Shown here: in pieces, positions 15,901 through 18,315 of the stretch | How the letters are laid out: the number at the start of each line of letters is the position of its first letter | Position numbering within the stretch: position 1 is the stretch's first letter | Source of the DNA: an uncultured Bacilli bacterium | Lineage (GTDB): Bacteria > Bacillota_I > Bacilli_A > RFN20 > CAG-826 | Length of the DNA stretch: 18,315 nt | NCBI GenBank assembly: GCA_905236085.1 | Contig: CAJOOD010000130.1 | Location: 1 to 18,315 of the forward strand | Direction of reading: 5' to 3' | The notes under the pieces: generated by a model | The model's input: the letters and a program-made list of their open reading frames with translations, nothing else | Told to the model about the DNA's origin: nothing | Databases searched by the model: none | Translations under genes and position numbers: made by a program

Positions 15901-15966
15901 AGAGATGGTTAAACCGGATTTTAAAAAAGAATATCCGCTACTGACGTGTAAAGGTACAAATGGCAT
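12934..15966 (-). CDS. dnaE: DNA polymerase III alpha subunit DnaE
   Basis: C-family replicative polymerase; in organisms with PolC it extends RNA primers, otherwise it is the main polymerase. The window does not show whether polC exists elsewhere. Domains in 1010 aa (about 100 shorter than B. subtilis DnaE): N-terminal PHP domain (about 1-200), palm with GPARGSAAASLVAYL (321-335), catalytic Asp363 and Asp365 in MPDIDMDF and probably Asp515 in FLKMDLLGLR, LPRQTGLHAAGIV (465-477), the fingers with LFRPGPMDNIPVYAKRK (594-610), a possible clamp-binding peptide QMSL (868-871), and a C-terminal OB fold (about 928-1005). The PHP metal-site opening, FVHLxVHSGYS in relatives, reads FVPLHVSSGYS, so that site seems lost. 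No Shine-Dalgarno precedes the ATG, but the PHP fold starts at residue 2, so no later start is possible. First gene of dnaE-polA-mutM-coaE. Confidence 0.97.
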   Translation of the reverse strand: MPFVPLHVSSGYSFLKSGLTISKIAKSVKDNDYYGCGLCDFNVMHGVPEFIKAMEKIAKPYIVGMEIIIKDVHFCLYVKNEEGYKNLCYLSSIIDNEEEVSNYLANNHKGLIGILSSSEAYFKESIDLESRNTVELFKYLSNLVDDFYVGIDIANAEDRIYAAKLRDFADKYTYLTIAFPHILYQKNNDAITLEMVKSIDDESRKLDIKEKIDYQCFLSNSNYEKLYKKSELQLTLDIISSINFNFHHKRGEMLIYPVDDTIQYLKEQCYKRLKELNLEDEEHIKRLEKELDIIISMGYADYFLIVSDYVNYANSVGILTGPARGSAAASLVAYLLNITRIDPLKYDLLFERFLNPARKKMPDIDMDFMDTRREEVVTYLRNKYGHDKVANIVTYQTIAAKQSVRDVGRIYNYNERDINLICSRLIGRNYSLSDSYRKLAPFKSLIDSDKYYLEIISLASKIENLPRQTGLHAAGIVLNNSPMEKSMPIFKDFQGNYISQYSMDYLEEQGFLKMDLLGLRNLSIISDCVDLINKNHLDTQLDKFNIPYDIPEIYELISSGMTMGIFQLESSGMKNAISLLKPNCFNDIVALLALFRPGPMDNIPVYAKRKHGQEKVNYISDDLKSILSSTYGIIVYQEQIMQISQKMAGFTLEQADIFRAAVSKKDSEKMKQSKQEFIAGSLKNGYSEKTANEVYNLIFEFANYGFNKAHSVGYSVITCEMAYLKYKYPLEFYASTLSYVSSIDNSKFSDYISEMSKKGVEIVLPDVNYAENRFTIVNDKLMLPFTSIKGLPVLSAKAIIEERNKNGLYRDFKDFILRTFAYKISETNIMKLINSGSFDSLYHSRESLRESLIPYLQYAEVVMANEGQMSLDITIMPAPLLIEANDDPLSNLEAEYDSIGIMLSDNPLRYKKDLLKSKGVNPIADNINGNIFVAGIIKSCKTIMTKKEVPMAFVKIFDETGEMELTVFSDLYGKTINILKKNNIIVCKAHFNSHNGNNSYIADEIELLEE

Positions 15967-15972
15967 GTAAAT

Positions 15973-15981
15973 ATATTAACA
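15973..15981 (-). promoter_or_regulatory. Candidate extended -10 promoter giving a leaderless dnaE mRNA
   Basis: On the minus strand TGTTAATAT (TGn plus TAATAT) ends only 6 nt before the dnaE ATG, so initiation at the usual distance would fall on the A of the start codon. A weak -35 (TTTATA, four of six matches) lies 17 nt further upstream at 15996-16001. The absence of any GGAG-like motif before dnaE agrees with a leaderless transcript. It starts directly after the terminator of the ackA-nrnA operon. Confidence 0.45.
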
Positions 15982-16002
15982 TATATTAGTTTACTTATAA
16001 AT

Positions 16003-16031
16003 AAAAAAGCAATTTCTAAGAAACTGCTTTT
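16003..16031 (-). terminator. Intrinsic terminator of the ackA-nrnA operon
   Basis: Minus-strand stem of 12 bp (16020-16031 with 16005-16016, one G-U wobble) and a three-base loop, followed by a run of T and TTTATTTAT. The wobble is a mismatch on the plus strand, so it is oriented for the minus transcript. It begins 5 nt after the nrnA stop codon. Confidence 0.85.
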
Positions 16032-16036
16032 AAGTC

Positions 16037-17026
16037 CTAAAATAGGTTATCTAGAGCCTCTATTAATTTAGGTAAATCATCGAGGCTATTTAATTTTGCG
16101 CCACTAGCTTGAGCGTGTCCGCCACCTTCAAACATATTAGCAACACCAGAAATATCTTTTTCTTTACTCCTAATTGATACCCTCCAACAAGGCTCTTTTT
16201 TATCCTCGGTAATAGAGCACCAAGCATTAATTCCCTCGATATTTGCAAAGATATTGACATTTTCTTTGCCTCTTTCGGTGGTTATTTTTAATCTTTCTTG
16301 TGTAGTTAAATCTAGTGTGTAATAGGCCACACATCCCTTAGGAGATAAATGAAAATTATTTAACACATAAGCGGTGACATATAAGTCATCGATTTGCTTT
16401 AAATACATCTCTTGATAAATCTTAGAAATGTTAATTCCAGTGGAGATAAGTTTTTGCGCTATTTCAAAAGTCAAAGCGGTGGTGGAAGAATATTGGAATC
16501 GACCAGAATCACCTACTAATGCGGTATAAAAATATCTCGCTGCTTCCTTAGATAAGGTATAACCCTTAAAGGAAGATAACATCGCTACAATAATTTCTGT
16601 CGCCGCGGAGGCTGATGTATCTCTAATGCACACATTAGCGACTTTATCTTCACTTGGATGATGGTCGATAACCACCTTAAATTTAGCTTTAGCGTATCTA
16701 GGATCGGCAATCCTTTTCTTCGCCGATACATCAACAATAATGGCTAAGAATGGTTCTTTAAACCAAGAATCGCCAAGCGAATCCATCTCTGGATAGATAC
16801 GTGGAGTGAAAGTGACATGATTATCACCAAATGTTCTTACTTCTTTATCAGGGAAATTATCTTTAATCCAAGTGGCTAAGCCTAATTGTGAGCCTAAAGC
16901 ATCATAATCAGGCATGATATGTCTAAATACAGCGATACGATTATATCTTTTTATCGCTGATAAGACTTTTCTAAAATCTGATTTACGTTCTAAAGCGTAT
17001 TTTTCAATGAGCGTTTTTTCTTTCAT
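16037..17026 (-). CDS. nrnA: DHH/DHHA1 phosphoesterase, NrnA-like oligoribonuclease/pAp phosphatase
   Basis: NrnA degrades the last short RNA oligonucleotides and dephosphorylates pAp; related DHH proteins cut cyclic dinucleotides. Seen in 329 aa: motif I HIMPDYDALGSQ (36-47) with His36, Asp40 and Asp42; Asp99 in IIVDVS; the name motif DHH (121-123); Asp173 in GDSGRF; and the C-terminal DHHA1 motif GGGHAQASG (301-309). No transmembrane segments or PAS/GGDEF parts, so it is not GdpP; the size and layout fit NrnA (about 313 aa in B. subtilis). Starts 2 nt after the ackA stop codon without its own Shine-Dalgarno, so it is probably coupled to ackA. In B. subtilis nrnA is likewise close to dnaE. 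The exact substrate preference cannot be read from sequence. Confidence 0.9.
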   Translation of the reverse strand: MKEKTLIEKYALERKSDFRKVLSAIKRYNRIAVFRHIMPDYDALGSQLGLATWIKDNFPDKEVRTFGDNHVTFTPRIYPEMDSLGDSWFKEPFLAIIVDVSAKKRIADPRYAKAKFKVVIDHHPSEDKVANVCIRDTSASAATEIIVAMLSSFKGYTLSKEAARYFYTALVGDSGRFQYSSTTALTFEIAQKLISTGINISKIYQEMYLKQIDDLYVTAYVLNNFHLSPKGCVAYYTLDLTTQERLKITTERGKENVNIFANIEGINAWCSITEDKKEPCWRVSIRSKEKDISGVANMFEGGGHAQASGAKLNSLDDLPKLIEALDNLF

Positions 17027-17028
17027 AA

Positions 17029-18222
17029 TTATTTCAATAACATGTTATAAGCATCGCGAGCGATCATAATTTCTTCGTCGGTTGGAATAACTGCGACTTT
17101 AATCTTACTTTCTTCGGTGGAGATAAGTCCTTCTTTACCTCTTAATTCATTATTTAATTCTTTATCAATAATAATACCTAAGGCTTCCGAAATAGCATCG
17201 CATACTAATTCTCTAGTTTCTGGAGAATTTTCCCCAATACCCGCTGAGAAGACAATTAAATCCGCTCCACCGAGTCTAACGAAATATTGACCGATGAAAT
17301 CAGCGATTCTTCTCACTAATAATTGATATGCTAATTTAGCTCTTTCATCGCCTTCATTCATGGCTTTAATAACATCACGAGAATCGTTAGAAATACCAGA
17401 AACCCCTAGCAAACCCGACTTTTTATTAAAAATTTGGAACATTTCTTCGGCATCTTTATTTTCACAGAAGCAGCAATATTTCATCACGGATGGATCGATA
17501 TCACCAGTTCTAGTTCCCATCATAATTCCACCTAATGGAGTTAAGCCCATGGAGGTAGCAACACATTTCCCATCTTTAATCGCAGAGATAGAAGCGCCAG
17601 AACCGATATGGCAGGTGATGAGACGTGGATGATTAACGTCTTTTAAATATTTTTCCGCTTCTTGAGCTAAATATTGGTGAGATGTTCCATGTGCACCATA
17701 ACGTCTAATATCATATTTTTCAGTATATTCATAAGGAATAGGATAGACATAATCTTGTGCTTCCATAGTTTGATGGAAAGCAGTATCAAATACCGCAACG
17801 GCAGGAACTTCTGGTAAAACCTTCTTAAAAGCTCTAAAACCTACTAAGTGAGCAGCATTATGAAGTGGGGCAAGAGGAATAAGAGATTCAATCTTATCTT
17901 CGGTATCTTTATCAAAGACTGCAGAACTAGCAAAATATTTGCCACCTTGGACTATTCTATGGCCTGTGGCTTTGATTTCATCATAGGAAGCAATGATTTT
18001 CTTTTCTAATAATTTGTCTAATAAGATTTGCACTGCGACAGCGTGATCTTTAATTGGTAAGATTTGTTCATCTTTCTCACCATTATATTTAATGGTAAAT
18101 ATCGCATCATCATGACCAATTCTTTCTGCAATACCAGAACAAATAACTGTTTCTTCTGGCATTTCATATAATTTAAATTTTAAACTTGAACTACCTGCGT
18201 TAACCGCCATTACTTTTTTCAT
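17029..18222 (-). CDS. ackA: Acetate kinase
   Basis: Converts acetyl phosphate and ADP to acetate and ATP, the energy-yielding end of mixed fermentation; acetyl phosphate also comes from phosphotransacetylase, which is not in this window. The 397 aa match the family. Motifs and active-site residues: VNAGSSSLKFKL (7-18) with Asn8, Arg89 in HRIVQGG, Asp146 in FDTAFHQ, His178 in GAHGTSH, CHIGSGAS (204-211), Arg238 in MGTRTGD, and Glu383/Glu384 in PTDEEIMIAR. Own promoter upstream. An AAGGAG is present but 14 nt before the ATG, longer than usual; no better in-frame start is visible and the protein begins normally (KKVMAVNAGSSS). No recognisable CcpA cre site was seen in the short upstream region. 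Confidence 0.97.
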   Translation of the reverse strand: MKKVMAVNAGSSSLKFKLYEMPEETVICSGIAERIGHDDAIFTIKYNGEKDEQILPIKDHAVAVQILLDKLLEKKIIASYDEIKATGHRIVQGGKYFASSAVFDKDTEDKIESLIPLAPLHNAAHLVGFRAFKKVLPEVPAVAVFDTAFHQTMEAQDYVYPIPYEYTEKYDIRRYGAHGTSHQYLAQEAEKYLKDVNHPRLITCHIGSGASISAIKDGKCVATSMGLTPLGGIMMGTRTGDIDPSVMKYCCFCENKDAEEMFQIFNKKSGLLGVSGISNDSRDVIKAMNEGDERAKLAYQLLVRRIADFIGQYFVRLGGADLIVFSAGIGENSPETRELVCDAISEALGIIIDKELNNELRGKEGLISTEESKIKVAVIPTDEEIMIARDAYNMLLK

Positions 18223-18254
18223 ATATCTATTAATAACTCCTTAAAACACTAATT

Positions 18255-18282
18255 ATTATACACGTGAAAGCCCACTTTTCAA
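18255..18282 (-). promoter_or_regulatory. Sigma-A-type promoter of ackA-nrnA
   Basis: On the minus strand: -35 TTGAAA (18277-18282), 16-nt spacer, consensus -10 TATAAT (18255-18260). Expected start near 18248, giving a leader of about 26 nt. The remaining bases to the window edge (18283-18315) show nothing I can name. Confidence 0.75.
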
Positions 18283-18315
18283 TAAATTGAATATAGATAA
18301 ACATGATAATATGAA

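Noticed and set aside
17360..17632. Plus-strand open frame of 90 codons inside ackA
   Set aside because: Antisense shadow of a conserved coding region; no ribosome-binding site or recognisable domain.
1..18315. UGA decoded as tryptophan, as in mycoplasmas
   Set aside because: Tryptophans at conserved sites are TGG (for example GYWGSKHALF in L20 and KTWFDCK in Pol I), no in-frame TGA interrupts any gene, and TGA serves as the stop of the desulfurase gene.

Overview
The window is an AT-rich, gene-dense piece of a low-GC Gram-positive (Bacillota, Bacilli or Mollicutes-related) chromosome. EzrA, the DnaB/DnaI helicase-loading pair, a proofreading-less Pol I and strong AAGGAGG ribosome-binding sites all point that way. 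Tryptophans are written TGG and no gene is interrupted by TGA, so the standard code (table 11) applies and this is not a UGA=Trp mycoplasma. Thirteen protein genes fill almost all of the sequence; every one belongs to a core housekeeping family. I saw no tRNA, rRNA, CRISPR array, transposon, prophage or defence island.

Layout: (1) 162-4162, plus strand: ezrA, a NifZ-type cysteine desulfurase and thiI form a tight operon for cell division control and tRNA 4-thiouridine synthesis, ending at a pair of back-to-back terminators. (2) 4239-5520, minus strand: infC-rpmI-rplT (IF3, L35, L20), with a good sigma-A promoter and a structured leader that looks like the L20 autoregulatory leader; infC probably starts at an AUA codon. 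(3) 5566-6525, minus strand: pfkA. (4) 6526-6757: divergent regulatory region with extended -10 promoters for pfkA and dnaB, a dyad, and one perfect DnaA box among near-matches. (5) 6758-8941, plus strand: dnaB-dnaI, the helicase loading genes. (6) 8913-15966, minus strand: dnaE, polA and a fused mutM-coaE gene, an operon for DNA synthesis and repair; its last codons overlap the end of dnaI head-to-head. (7) 16037-18222, minus strand: ackA-nrnA operon with its own promoter and terminator.

As I recall the Bacillus subtilis map, nearly all of these genes lie in one neighbourhood there (infC-rpmI-rplT, dnaI-dnaB, coaE, mutM, polA, pfkA, dnaE, nrnA, ackA, thiI, nifZ, ezrA). The window therefore looks like a compacted, locally inverted version of that ancestral block.

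I do not see a wholly new multi-gene system. The items most worth a second look are the DnaI helicase loader, whose ATPase motifs are altered at three places (Walker A Lys to Arg, sensor 1 Asn to Asp, arginine finger lost), the MutM-CoaE fusion, the AUA start of infC with its L20-type leader, the DnaA-box region before dnaB, and an apparently leaderless dnaE mRNA.
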